Shown here: positions 42,101 through 53,692 of the stretch, piece after piece
Position numbering within the stretch: position 1 is the stretch's first letter
How the letters are laid out: every line of letters begins with the position of its first letter
Source of the DNA: Gibbula magus
Taxonomy: Eukaryota > Mollusca > Gastropoda > Trochida > Trochidae
Reading direction: 5' to 3'
Assembly: GCA_936450465.1 (NCBI GenBank)
Contig: OW388293.1
Coordinates: 34,043,860-34,107,859 of the forward strand
DNA length: 64,000 nt
The notes under the pieces: model-generated
Databases searched by the model: none
What the model was told of the DNA's origin: nothing
What the model saw: only the letters and a program-made list of their open reading frames with translations
Made by a program: the position numbers and the translations under genes

Positions 42101-44324
42101 TTGACATCAACAGACGGATCTAAGGGACGCAACTCCGGCGGTCACAATCGCCAGCTTACCAGTCAGTAAATCACCCGGAGTGTCGCAAGTGGAGATCTAA
42201 CATTACGGTGTCCCAAGTGTATGGAGATACTGAAGCGTCAGTCATGCCTTGTACATAGCACAGCTAACTGCACGTAATGGGTTAGAGACGTGGTTGTAGG
42301 GAAATATCAATGTCTCACTATAAAGAGGAGAAGGGGGAAATGCTTACAATGTCCAATACATTTAAGACATGGCACACACATTAAATATACAATACATACA
42401 GCTGTTCATTAAGCATTAATACCAACGTACATAAACAACAAATGTTTGAAATTCAAAATACATCTAGTTCAATTGCTAAATCGTATTATTCAAATTATTG
42501 ATTAAACCAATATTGTACTTTTTAACAGTAGTGAATATCTAGCAGACCTTCCTCTTTCATAAGGAATCGAGTTCTACATCAGTCAGGACTTGATTACTTG
42601 ATTACTTACGATTTGATCACAATGTGAAGAGAAGATAATCATTACCTTAAAACTCAACACAGACCCACTATCAACAGGAAGATTTCTACATCCGCCTCTG
42701 AACAATTCAATTTGCGTGGTGAAGCCACAATGGATACTTGATAATCAATAGGTGAACTCTCAACAATTATATTGATTACACAACAAACTTTTATTGTTCT
42801 AGACATACTAATGTTCAAAATCAATATGGCTGTTTAACCAGTTCACACATTCCTCGGTTGATTGCCTGTAAATAATACATACAGAGCTAGACATGCCGCG
42901 TGCTATTACTCCAGTAGACAGGTATACTATGTTTATTATATTTTTAGTGGTGAAATACGGAATTTATCGGTTAAAATAAAATTCGTTCGTTTTTCACCGA
43001 GTGAAGTAACATGTTATTCTAATAAGTGAAATAACACTTTCAATCATATGACGTCATCATAGGAAAAGGGTGACCATGATAAAGCACGTCATTTACTAAC
43101 CTTGCATAACGTGTTATATCTGATCATGGTAACAGGAACATTTGACATTTCTCGTCGAATACCATGCATATCTCACCTCGAGAAGCAGAAACAATATAGT
43201 TACACACCTCGTGGCTGCTCCATTCGTGGAGATAAAACCTTCTTCTTCACTCGAAGAGATATACATGGTATTCGACCACAGAAATCAAATATCCTCTATA
43301 TATATAGTAGGAAGAAGGAGGGTGCGTTCTAGGGATGTACTCGTTTTAATTAGCAACAAATGCGACACTTCTTCGCCAATAGAAACACCTTTATCAAGAC
43401 GACACTGAGTCAAGATTCATTGCAATATTAATACTCAACTCAGTATTAATCTATAGCGATTTAAACGAATCGTTTCTCTGCCGTAAACTCAGACTCTTTA
43501 TCACGCAGGTGATGGCCTGTGAGGCCTATAGTACAATAAGACATAATATACATGCTTTAGGTTGTTATACAAGCGCAATGTTTGCGTTTCGATCATTGAA
43601 CAATTTCTCTGCAGTATCTTCTTCTTGTATCACTTTCAGTTTCAAATTCAGCCATAAGATAAAATATGATGATATAGCTTATATATTTAAGAACAACGTG
43701 AAATAACAGTAATAGATCATCTCAAAGGATACACATGAATGAATAATAAATGTCGTTTATAATCTGGATTGATTGCTCATGTCAAGATGTCGATGTCAGA
43801 AAGAAAATTGTATCAAATTATGGAAATATTGAGAATATTCAGAGCATATAAATGGAAAATGTCTCCTACTCCGAACCACATTAGCACTTTAATCGGACAC
43901 ACAGTGTTTCTCATTTCAGATGAATTGCTAAGTCACTCTAAACTCACCATATGGATGGTCAATTTTTTTTTTATATTACAGATTCTCATTACGTTTTAAA
44001 GTATATTGGGAAAGGTGGGATACATACTGTATGTTGTGTGTTATTTACACTGTTGACCTTCAACTAATTCATAACCTGACGCTACAGACGCATTTCTTCA
44101 CAAAGGCAGTTATTTAAGCTGATGTATCTTATATTCTTAACCAATCTGCAATGGACCAAAGCTAAGTCATATATGAGTCAAACCGCGACAGTAACTTACC
44201 TCAATCGTCCAAGAATGTCTTTTAAAAACATAAATGAACGACTATTTCAGAAAATGATACTACACTTTGTAATTGTAATTTCTACGAAGAATTCTCTAAG
44301 ACGCAGTTACATTTCTCTACTGTA
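39150..44324. other. Unassigned DNA
   Basis: A CT-rich patch (CTATCTCTCTCTCTCGTCCC) occurs near 41000. The frames at 41090-41434 (+), 43102-43408 (+) and 43509-44325 (+) have no motif or splice support. No homology to the tandem units further right was noticed. Confidence 0.4.
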
Positions 44325-44550
44325 GATATAGACCATATATACCTTTCATATAACTCGTCTCGAGACCTTGAATAAATCATAGATGATTTAATCATCGCCT
44401 CCAGTAACCACCCATGTATCGTCTGAGGAACAGTATTCAGATAAGCTCTTGCTACTAGTTTACCAATCCACTTCTTTGTGAAATAACTATGTTTAAATCA
44501 TATATCTCCTGAGAATACTTATGCCGCGAACCCTACTCTATACTGAACCA

Positions 44551-44802
44551 CTAGACTATGTAGATGTCCCTATCATATAAATCATCTCTATGCCAAGAAA
44601 CAGTCCACTGATGATCAAGGTATAATATGATCATTGTTCCCAGTACAGTACACAGACAGCATGTCTGGAGGTCTATGAATAAGTCACGTAGTTGTAGACG
44701 TCGGGTATCAATTTGGCCATGAACGTCGATCTTTTCAAGTATATATAGACCCAGACATCCACTATTTATCAAATTTGTTAACCGATCATTCTGGAACACC
44801 AT
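44551..44802 (-). pseudogene. Minus-strand conserved frame, unit A (decayed?)
   Basis: An 83-codon minus frame includes IDVHGQIDTRRLQLRDLFID, a hydrophobic run (CCLCTVLGTMIILYL) and DHQWTVSWHRDDLYDRDIY. Unit B retains most of the same residues (DHQWTYSWYRDDLYERDIY) but with its own stop and frameshifts, while this copy stops at a TAG where unit B has a Trp codon. That pattern fits an ancestral coding exon broken differently in each copy. No family recognised. Chance openness in a conserved non-coding island is the alternative. Confidence 0.3.
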
Positions 44803-46794
44803 TTTCTACGATAACTTGTATTTCATTAATGAACACTGTCTTAAAGGGAAGTCTTATCGACGTATTCCTCCTTTGAATCAAGATACTACTCGCGTCTGAG
44901 CATGGATGTACACTAATAACGGTCATAAAATCAGCACCCAATGCTTAAACTTAATTCTTTCTCATTCCATATATTAATAGTGTTAGGAGAATATTGTTTG
45001 AAAGGGGTCAGCTGAATTTGAGCTCTCAGTCACTTGAGTTCAGAATTACCCCTTTCCCCATACCGGAACCTTCCTCTGTCAACTGTTGTTTACAACAATG
45101 TGTGGATTCATCTTGAAATATCCAAATTATTCGTGAACCATCCTGTAGTATACAAGACTGCGTGTGAGGAAATAATCTTTTATTGTATGCTTTTAGATTC
45201 TAAATTTATACCACATCAGCACTCTGAAATTGAAAATACTCGCGCCATGCATTGGGACTTCATCATGTAATTTGCTAATCGTAACGCTATCGCATATGTA
45301 ATTCAGAATGAAGTCAACAATTGCATCTTAAAACCATTGGCCTGGAAATTATATATAACAGGAAGAGCACTAAATATTATTTCACAGTTATCAAAATATC
45401 AAAAGGTTTAATTTTCTCCATTACGAAAGTCATGATGAGTTATTAGTTCACTTCTATAACACTCAGACAACAAATTAAGGCATGCAAATTACATCAATGT
45501 GAAATGGTACAGGCAATGAACACCAACATTTAAATTAAAAGCAATCAACGAAAATCTTACTTTCTAAAACAGACATGGCCTTGTACATTGAACAGATTTA
45601 GAAGAAACAAGTACTAAAGTTAAGCGAACATGTAACTGAAAGTTCAGCATATATCTTACATGAACAAGTCATTCGAGCTCGTGTTACGTTTTGAAGGACA
45701 ATTTAATCAAAATGTATGTGGCAAATCTCTTATCGAATGTAAGCTATACAGAGTAGTTGAAAAAGAACGTTTGATTATAGTTCTGGATTGATAAAAAGAA
45801 AGAAATTAATTTCATGAAAAACATCTGGGAAGGCATGAAATACATCCATCGTGTAATCTTAAAAACAGGGCGGAAATACAACTGAACTAAATAACACATT
45901 TTATCGAATTCATAAATGGAAAAAGTTAAATTGAATTACGTTTTTGTGTATTGAATTTACAGAAGTGTTATCCATGCATGCTTAAACTCCTTAGGGGATT
46001 GTTTGAGTAGATGACTCTACAAAAATATCAACATTATTGATAGAGAAGTCATAAAAGGTCCAAATAAACATGCCAAAGTTAAAATGATTGAGGTGTTGGC
46101 AATTCACTATTGATATCAACTGGCAACATTCAGTCTAAAGTTGATGTTTTAACAACCATTAAGAAATGTAACCAGGGATGCCAAATTCAACTCAATTTAA
46201 AGCTTAAAGAAACAAATCGTTGTGAGAATTTGTGAATTGTCAGTATGTTCATTAGACTATGTATGTCAAATTTTGTATACTTCAACCATTACCGTTAAAA
46301 CCTTTACTATCACTTTGATAATTTGTGGATGACTATCAATAACCATAAATCTGCCTCAATCTGATTATCATCATTACATTTATCAGTAAAATATAAACGA
46401 TGACATATGATTGAAAACTCAAGGAGTTCAAGCATTACGCCTATTAGAAGATTAATCTACCAAGAAACTGTTGTCTGTTGAAACCTTCATAACGTCAAAG
46501 TAATGACTGCACATACGAACGTATCTTTCAGAAACACACCAACCGAGTGCAAACGTCATATACTTATGATGTTTGGTTTGCAACACGACCAGTTTCACGT
46601 GTAGTAGGTTTTGTGGCATTAACGATCTCGGTAATAGCTGTCCGAAAACAAACTTCTTCTGCGGAAAGCTATTCCACCAACTATGCAGTAATGAGAGACT
46701 GTAAACCTGTCTTGACATACAATGGTATTTCGGTCATATCATCAGTGCCTTATGATACACGTGTCCGAAAGCATTCCTCTCTCAAACCTTTCTC

Positions 46795-47150
46795 TTAACT
46801 ATGTGGTGAGGGATGCCGAGTAACAAGTGATATCCAACTATGGTCATGGACGTTTTTGTTGGGAAACGAGTCTTTTGACAGCGTTCACCTGTGTATTAAT
46901 TTAGCTTAATTCACGTGCTTGCAATTTGTAATAAGCAACAGTGTTCAAGTCTTTCACTTAACTTTGTGATAATGGGTGCCAAGGAAGAAGAGTATTTTCC
47001 AACTATGGTCATACAGATGTTTGTTGGGAAACGTGTGTGTTTTAACAGCGTTCGTAATGTAATCATTTAGCAATATTCGATAACTACATGTAAATATGTT
47101 ATAGGCAGTAGTAAAATAATGTTATGGTTAAAGCACGAGCATGTTGATCA
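46795..47150. repeat. Local tandem duplication of about 175 bp in unit A
   Basis: 'Cttaactatgtggtgagggatgcc...caactatggtcat' through 'gttgggaaacg...ttttgacagcgtt' (46795-46970) is repeated in diverged form at about 46960-47060 onward. A further partial match (aactatgtggtaatggg) lies at 47213. Unit B has a single counterpart, so the expansion is specific to unit A. Confidence 0.6.
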
Positions 47151-48801
47151 CGTTAATTATTGGCTAGATTCATAGTTGTGAACAGGATTCATAGTTGAAC
47201 AGATACCAACCAAACTATGTGGTAATGGGCATACAATTGGAAGATCAACTTGAATGACTGATTTTTAACTATGCTCGAAAAAAATCCATGACAGGAATGG
47301 TCTTTCTATTGCGAACAGCAATAATCCGAGAACATACACCAGCGGTTTGTTGAAATCTCTGTTCTTTCAGATTTCTGATCTACATGAACCTACTCACTAC
47401 TTACTGTTGAATAGGTACATGTACATGTAGTACGTAGTAATGAACCTACCTGAAATAATGTCCAGTTCAAATGCATTTTGGTTCATGTAATATTAGTTTT
47501 AAGGGTACATAATGAAGCAAAGTTTGACAGACAAACGAGTATATTCGATTCGATGCATCATCAACACACTAGACTACCATCTTGAACATCTGTTCAAGTG
47601 GAAGCATCCTTAAACCATTTGATTATTGTTATGTCAACCAAATGTTCCCTTTGGAACATCCTTACCATAAATGGTCAGAACAAATAAAAAGTACAGATGT
47701 GTTAAAGGCCTAGGGTGGTTTGAGAACGGGTTGTGTGTCCATTGCAAGTCCATTAATACGTGATATTTGTCATAATATTTGCTTGGAATAATGGGCAATC
47801 AAGTTTCCAATATCATTATTAGAAAAGGGGTTTTATATAGATGGAGTACAAATGATTAACAAAACACTTCTAGACCTCTAAACACAAGATAGACTCGTAG
47901 AAACATTATGAATTTAATATAGCTTTTCTACTTTAGTACTTCACTTTAAACTGTTAGATAATACTAAGTTAGTATTAACAGCGACAAAATTATCCCACTC
48001 TGCCTCCCTGGTAGCGCGTACATGCGAGTGGAAACGTCAGCATTTCAGAAGAATGATGCAAAGCTTGCACCTGAGGAAACAACTGTGAGCTAATATTCCA
48101 AGCCTTCTTTGAAGGACGTTTATGAGTGGAATACATTAGAAGAGTAAGATTTTCTGCATAACAACATTTTCATAAGCAGGAGGGGTCGGAGCATGAGCTT
48201 AATATTTCATGGGATGAATAGTAGAGAATACCTTAAAATAACATAAATTAATAAAATAATATGAGAATATGCAATGCAAACATTAATTAAAATGAAATAT
48301 AACGTTCAAACCAGTATTTTACATTTACAACACTCACACTTAAAGTTAAACGATTTGAAGAATTGAAGCATATAATAATAAAACTATACGAAAACATTGT
48401 GGAAGAATTTAACATATTATCATCAAGATCCTTTCACAATAAAAGTACAAGTAACCTGTAACTAAATTAGCTTTGGTCTAAGCATCTGGCGTTAGAAAAT
48501 AGAACTCTCCAGTATGAAAGGAGCGGAGATGAAGTCGAGAAAAGAAGAACATCGTTACGGAAGAGTCTCTCCTTACACCTTCACTTCTAAAAGTGAACAA
48601 TCTAGATGAAAAGCCGGTAATGTTGGAACTTGGCAATTAAAGGTCTGGCTTTATCTGTTTTAAGTAACATGTTCGTTTCTTCAAAGTTTCAACTCAACAA
48701 ATTGTCACTGATTAAGATTTCGAACTAGGTTTAACGCATAAAACATGTGTTTCAAGATAAAATTTCTTAAATTTGATTTACACATTCATTCTTTTAACCA
48801 G

Positions 48802-48851
48802 ACCTTGACGAATTTGAATGATTTTCTTTATCGTGGACATAACAAGGACAG
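48802..48851 (+). CDS. Candidate 50-bp internal exon, unit A, upstream of PLAT-like exon
   Basis: A strong acceptor (CACATTCATTCTTTTAACCAG) and a consensus donor (GACAG|GTATGT) bound 50 bp. Only one frame is open, encoding TLTNLNDFLYRGHNKD plus two bases. It ends in phase 2, which matches the phase of the acceptor at 49233 of the next candidate exon, so the two join without a stop. The counterpart in unit B (56897) keeps the acceptor but has lost this donor. Small size makes the call uncertain. Confidence 0.38.
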
Positions 48852-49232
48852 GTATGTAATTTGTAGTTGTGATTTGTGGAGGTTGAATCATAAAGGAAAG
48901 GAAAAAAGAATGTTAATTAGAAATATTCATAAATAAAATAAAGTAAGGATGAAAATGAATATCAATAACCAACATAGAAGGATGATGAAGATGAGCATAA
49001 AGTTTGGCAAAATATCGATATGCCATTTTAAATATTATTATTATCAGCAATTTTGAATACGTACAGGGTCAGAAACAAACCTACAGAAGACGGGAAATAT
49101 TCATAATTGCAGAGAAACCTTGGTATAAAAAAAACTTTATCAGATCTGTTTATCTCTACTTCTAACTATACCTCTAAATCTAGGTTTACCATTCATGCCA
49201 TTTTTCTAAAATACGAATTTGTTACAAGTCAG

Positions 49233-49404
49233 TTCTATTGTCTTGTGGAAGCAAGAGTACCCACTTGACGCCAAAACGTTTAGACGAATTACATACCTGA
49301 TGGAGATAAGAACCTCAGGAACCAAAACAAATCTGCTTTATGTCTGTTTCAATCTATGTGGCGTCTATGGCGATGATCAAAGGCATATTTTAAAATGTGT
49401 TTGA
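49233..49404 (+). CDS. PLAT/LH2-like domain exon, unit A (partial)
   Basis: The frame reads SIVLWKQEYPLDAKTFRR, YLMEIRTSGTKTN, then LLYVCFNLCGVYGDDQRHIL. PLAT domains typically start with a beta strand (Y-x-V/I-x-V/I-x-T), then G-A-G-T-x-A, then a strand ending in L-x-G-x-x-G-D and R-x-L; the order and spacing here fit, with a gap of about four residues before SGT. Polycystin-1 family proteins carry this domain after their first membrane segment. Only the first third of a PLAT domain is present and an in-frame TGA follows at 49402, so the exon must end at a GT just before it (for example at 49396-49400) or the gene is broken. About 95% of bases match unit B. Confidence 0.38.
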
Positions 49405-50969
49405 CAGGTATAACGTAAACACAGTCTATATGGCTTAGTCTAAAATAATATCCCACACGCATATTTGAAAATATGTATGTTTAAAAAAAATAAAAATAAA
49501 AACCAAATCTGATATTCCTATAATTTTCAAGCACAAAAGTCACAAGGTCAAACAAATGAATAATCTTGGCTCGCAAAAAGAATTGAATACATTGATCAAT
49601 TCATGGAAATTGCTTTTGCTTTTTAGAAGGAATTCAGACCGAAGATGAGTGAGAGTATGCGAGGTAATTTCGAAACAGATTGAAGGAAAATGCAGGGTAG
49701 AGAAATCAATTTCCTTCACAAACACAATTTCCATACCAAACTCGTCTGGTCCGATTCATATTGGAGAAGGTAACTGTGTGTCATTAAGGAGGTCGTCCAG
49801 TAAACCTGAATAATCGTTTTAGTTCCTATAAACCCTTCAAAGTAATTAGATTTCCGGACTGAATTCATGCTTGAAATATGCATATTTACATTTCGTTCCC
49901 TCACAGAATTTTACTTTCAACTCTCATTGAATTGTGAAATATCTAATCTCCAGCAATAGAATTTACAGAAATCTTAGCACCAACTTCAAGAACTAGCAAA
50001 TGTTTGGAGACTTCGAATTTCCGTTAAGTCATAATAACTGACAAGCTAAATAGAATTGGAAAAATAACACTGCAGGCTTTAATTCCACAACCCCAGTGTT
50101 TTAACATTAGTTCTTGGTTTTTTTTGCGCATTGCATTGTGGGATACAAAATGTCGATTTCCCTATGCTCAAAGTGGAGGGTAAACATGTTTGAGAGTTGC
50201 AATCAGCAAAACGAAAGCAGCTTTCTTGGATATAATGACATGAAATTGTTGACAAATGAATAAACTAAGCATATAAGGTAGGTTTGTAATTTGTCAAGAA
50301 TATTTTCAGTGATATTGAAACCAATTTCGTTCCGAGGCCTACCACCACGACTGTGTGATTACATAGAGGAAAACAATAATTTTATGGGGAAAAACATCAG
50401 TAAATCAACTAATAAAAAAGGTCTCACATGAGGTCGACATAAAAACATGTGGAGGAGGATTAAAATGTTATTGCATGTCGGTAGATAACAATTGTTCAGA
50501 AATCACTTTATTTCCACACCACACCAGATAGTTTTAATGTATACATTTGTTCAAATGACTCCAGCAATGACGTTGAAGAAGAAACTAGTCGTAGTTTCAA
50601 ATGAACCATACTATACACAAATAACTTAATCAAGCACCGCCTCATATTTTCAGATTTGTGTGACGATGCCCAACAACTGTGAAAATCTTTTATGAAAGTG
50701 CATCATCTTAGCTAAACAAAAAGACAACACTGAATACAATCTCATTATATTGCCAGATGAACATGAACAGTGGTTTTACTTGAAAACTCACTCCTGTACA
50801 ACTATTGCTCTGTGAACTTAAAAAACGTTGAAAATGTTTGTTAAGCAGTTGGACAATGTTCTTTCTCTTGTGTATATTTGTTAAGCCTGTAGCTAATGAA
50901 GCTTTCAGAAAATGTTTAACAAAGTTATGAATTGTTTTCATTTTTGTTTCATTTTTGTTATTAGTGTAG

Positions 50970-51052
50970 CTATGAAGATCCAGTACAAGGAGGAGCTGTT
51001 TTCAATTATTCCACCATTACGCAGAAAACCTCTTGAACTAGATGCTACCTAA
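50970..51052 (+). CDS. Candidate terminal exon, unit A
   Basis: After a T-rich run and AG (TTGTTATTAGTGTAG) the frame in phase 2 reads MKIQYKEELFSIIPPLRRKP and ends LELDAT then TAA. The unit B counterpart has an acceptor at the aligned place, the same phase, one extra codon, a very similar peptide (KEELFSIISPLQRES...) and the stop at the same position. Agreement of phase, frame and stop is the main evidence. No domain is recognised, and its link to the PLAT-like exon upstream is an inference. Confidence 0.33.
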
Positions 51053-51939
51053 ATACCTTTAAACAACAAGAGAAGTACGTAGATGTTCATTCCAAGAGCA
51101 TGACATTATTGGGCCCGTCGATTAATGACAACAAAGTTTTGGGTAGCAATCATGATTTGATAACTTCAACAAGCTCCTTATTATGTGTGCTGTACATACA
51201 CGTTCTGATTCATGTGTTATAAGCGAATATTTTGTGTAAACTAGTCTAATGTAAATGGTTTTGAATATATCTGCATATAGCTGTCAAGAATTGAAGGACC
51301 AAGTGTTGCCTCATAAAGACTATTAGACAAACATAAAAATACGTATACAAAACAGCATTAGGTAAATAAGCTTCAACTCAATACCAATACAAAAGAAAAG
51401 CATTTTATTTAAGGACAGAAAAACCCAATGAACATTCTCATTGTCATTTTACACATGAAGAAGTGACGCAGTTCTCATAGCTCACAAGGATGAAGGAAAC
51501 TATAAAATAATAATAAAAAAAACATTTCAGGGTAGTTATTAACATGTGCTTGAATGTGGGTATGGATGGGAAGGAACATAGATTGTTTTAATATTATTCT
51601 ATTAAATCTTTATAAACAAACATTTTGTGTATATTTATTTATCAAAATTCATGTATTGAAGTTTGAAATAAAACAAATGGCATCTTCACATTCAACGTTA
51701 GCATACAGTATTCAACAACAATCTTTCCTTTTGGCTAATAACCTGAAAATGTCATGCAGAGTTTACATTTGAGTTAAGCCTTTATTAATTGATTCCAGTA
51801 CCTTAGCTTGAAATAAGATTTGGGCAATTTGAAAATGACTTGAACTCTTTTATTTTTGAACTTTAATCAACTATATCACGAACTAAACCATGATGTTACA
51901 AAGGATTATACCGAGTCCATGAATGTGTATCTGTATTTA

Positions 51940-52110
51940 AGGCGATGTAGCACATTTTTTGCAAATCATGTTTTATCAAGTCTGCCATTTATTATCAAAC
52001 TTTATACAATACATAGTTACTTTAGAGGGTTAAATATATCATTACATCACCTAATAAGCTGTTTCCATAGAAAACACTTATCCGTATTGGAAGAAAACTA
52101 TGCGATATAT
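51940..52110. mobile_element. Eroded left arm of the TTAA element family
   Basis: GATGTAGCACATTTTTTGCA and the following AT-rich sequence (ttatcaaactttatac...actttagagggttaaa) resemble the left arm of the element at 37807, at roughly 65-70% by eye. The matching right arm lies at 52565-52700, separated by a SINE. It occurs only in unit A and so was inserted after the duplication, or was lost from unit B. Confidence 0.5.
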
Positions 52111-52129
52111 AAGAGATAGATTTTTAGAC

Positions 52130-52480
52130 CTTAAAATAATGATGGATAGTTTTTATATAGCGCACAAATATCCATGTTGTGTCTAACCTAAGCTGCCGCA
52201 AAGCACTTAAAGGTCACCTCCTTCACATCTTACACCAGGTACCCACTTACTGCTGGGTGAACAGAGGCACACGTTGAATAAAGTCACTTAACCAGGGTGA
52301 CACCATAAGTCTTTCCACTCATGTCTAAGTTTGGGGCAGGGAATCACCCTTCAAACTCAGTTAATTCAGCAATGAAGTGGGTAACCCACCAATGCGGCAA
52401 GCCGCGGCCATTGTTGCTGAACTTAACTGATAGTGATCGACTGAGCTATGCACCGGACCACGTGCCTTATGAGAATTTGT
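52130..52480 (-). mobile_element. tRNA-derived SINE, minus orientation
   Basis: Read on the minus strand it begins GGTCCGGTGCATAGCTCAGT, a tRNA-like 5' end with an A-box-like TAGCTCAGTCG, followed by a weak B-box-like region. The body contains CCAGCAGTAAGTGGGTACCT-type sequence and ends near GCGCTATATAAAAACT, an arrangement I associate with widespread metazoan SINEs. The B box is diverged, so it is probably inactive. It separates the two arms of an eroded TTAA element. Confidence 0.6.
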
Positions 52481-52564
52481 GAGTTCAGACAGCTAGATAG
52501 TTGACCATTCCATCATTATATCATATTTAGATATTGCTACATCAGCCAGATCACTTGAACTACC

Positions 52565-52700
52565 TTCAAGAAGCCATTTTAATGTGAACACATTAAAATT
52601 GCCACTCGATTGGAAATGCACTCGCATGGCTTTACTGAACCATGTACATTCGTTTCAGAACTTTTTTTTCATTCAGGCGATTTATTTAGTCATTGGTTAC
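52565..52700. mobile_element. Eroded right arm of the TTAA element family
   Basis: GCCATTTTAATGTGAACACA, then 'ggctttactgaaccatgtacatt', match GGCCATTTTAATGTAAACAC and 'gtctttaccgaaccatgtatat' in the element at 38945-39030. The same order of words is seen. The outer inverted end and TTAA are not intact; a palindrome sits near where the end should be. Confidence 0.6.
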
Positions 52701-52743
52701 ACTTATTTGTCTTTTTGTGAGAGCACTTTATTTCAGTAAACAG

Positions 52744-52788
52744 GACGTGCTTATGAAATTGTAATCATTACAATTTCATAAGCACGTC
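52744..52788. repeat. Perfect 45-bp palindrome (22-bp arms, 1-bp centre)
   Basis: GACGTGCTTATGAAATTGTA followed by AT, a single C, then the exact reverse complement ending in CATAAGCACGTC. No mismatch in the arms. It lies just beyond the eroded right arm of a TTAA element whose intact relatives end in ACGTGCTACTG, so it may have arisen from duplicated element ends. Absent from unit B. Confidence 0.97.
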
Positions 52789-53276
52789 ATGCATTCCCCC
52801 ATCCATTCCTCCAAAAGTCAATGTTTTTAAGCCATTAAATAAATAGATCTTTAATTAATGTCCACAGCAAAATAGCCTTCCCAATAACCTTACTGCAGAT
52901 AGAACTCCTCTTTCGGTGTTAAAATTGGAACTGCATTAAAGTTCGATGTAACTGTCTCTTGGTTTTCTACAGACTCGATTACCCTACTCATAGTTGAGCC
53001 AACGGCGATAATAATTCGCTCTCAATGCATAAATGAATGAAAGTTTGAAACAACACTCCAGTATATTTAATGAAATATTCTTCTTGTTTTAAAGCACTCC
53101 GCTGACCTGTTCTCATTTTACTGGACAACAAAACTCGCTACTGTGGGGAAATCACATTTGAAGAGTTTTCAGGCATTATCATGGACATTAATTATGATTT
53201 GGGCAATATACACATTTTTGTAAGAGTGTTTCAACTACTTCTCATTTACAGTTACAAATCGTTGAATTAAAAACAG

Positions 53277-53420
53277 ATCAAATTGATTAGCATGATTGCA
53301 GAAACCACGCGGATGTCCTCAAAGGGATTAATGAAAATGCAATCAGTTAGAATGAATGCCAATAGTTGACAACTATGAAAGTCAATGTCCCTTTCATTTC
53401 ACATCCACAGAATTTTTTTT
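53277..53420 (+). pseudogene. Broken counterpart of the 62.45 kb candidate exon, unit A
   Basis: After AAAAACAG the plus frame (IKLISMIAETTRMSSKGLMK) follows the unit B exon closely, then meets TGA after about 30 codons where unit B continues open. It also lacks the unit B acceptor context. Confidence 0.35.
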
Positions 53421-53692
53421 ATTTATGAATGAAATGGTATCAGCACTACTGAAAAATCATGATATTACATTAAGTCTGTATAACATTTCAGACAACTACT
53501 TGCAGTAACACAAATACAAACAAGGAAATGATATTTTGTGTTTCGCAATTGTGAGAACTTCTTTCTTATAATTGATTCAAGATGAATTTGCATCTCAGGT
53601 ATTAACAGATGTACAAACATTTCTACCAAAGGAATGATGCAATTAACACTCTCTATTGTTGAAATAAGCCATATATACCACTTTCATATTGC

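Larger units (their letters stand above)
44325..53655. repeat. Tandem duplication, unit A (about 9.3 kb)
   Basis: Successive islands match unit B in the same order and orientation: 44.33-44.84 with 53.66-54.13; 44.85-44.96 with 54.11-54.23; 45.26-46.85 with 54.33-55.92; 47.16-47.47 with 56.00-56.31; 48.13-48.96 with 56.35-57.03; 48.96-49.46 with 58.17-58.62; 49.46-50.14 with 59.48-60.14; 50.40-51.33 with 60.51-61.16; 51.38-51.56 with 61.61-61.80; 52.80-53.58 with 62.02-62.75 kb. Identity varies by eye from about 75% to about 95%. Unit A alone carries the nested repeats at 51.77-52.80 kb and a local duplication at 46.8-47.15 kb. Confidence 0.88.

Noticed and set aside
46452..46798. Opposite-strand frames conserved in unit B
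   Set aside because: A one-base indel breaks the plus frame between units, the minus frame has a TGA in unit B, and most differences change residues. Treated as a conserved island of unknown nature instead of a gene.
49540..49734. Possible exon on either strand (acceptor at 49626, donor at 49663)
   Set aside because: Splice words look good, but the unit B counterpart has stops in every plus frame and the minus frame also ends early, so coding status is unsupported.
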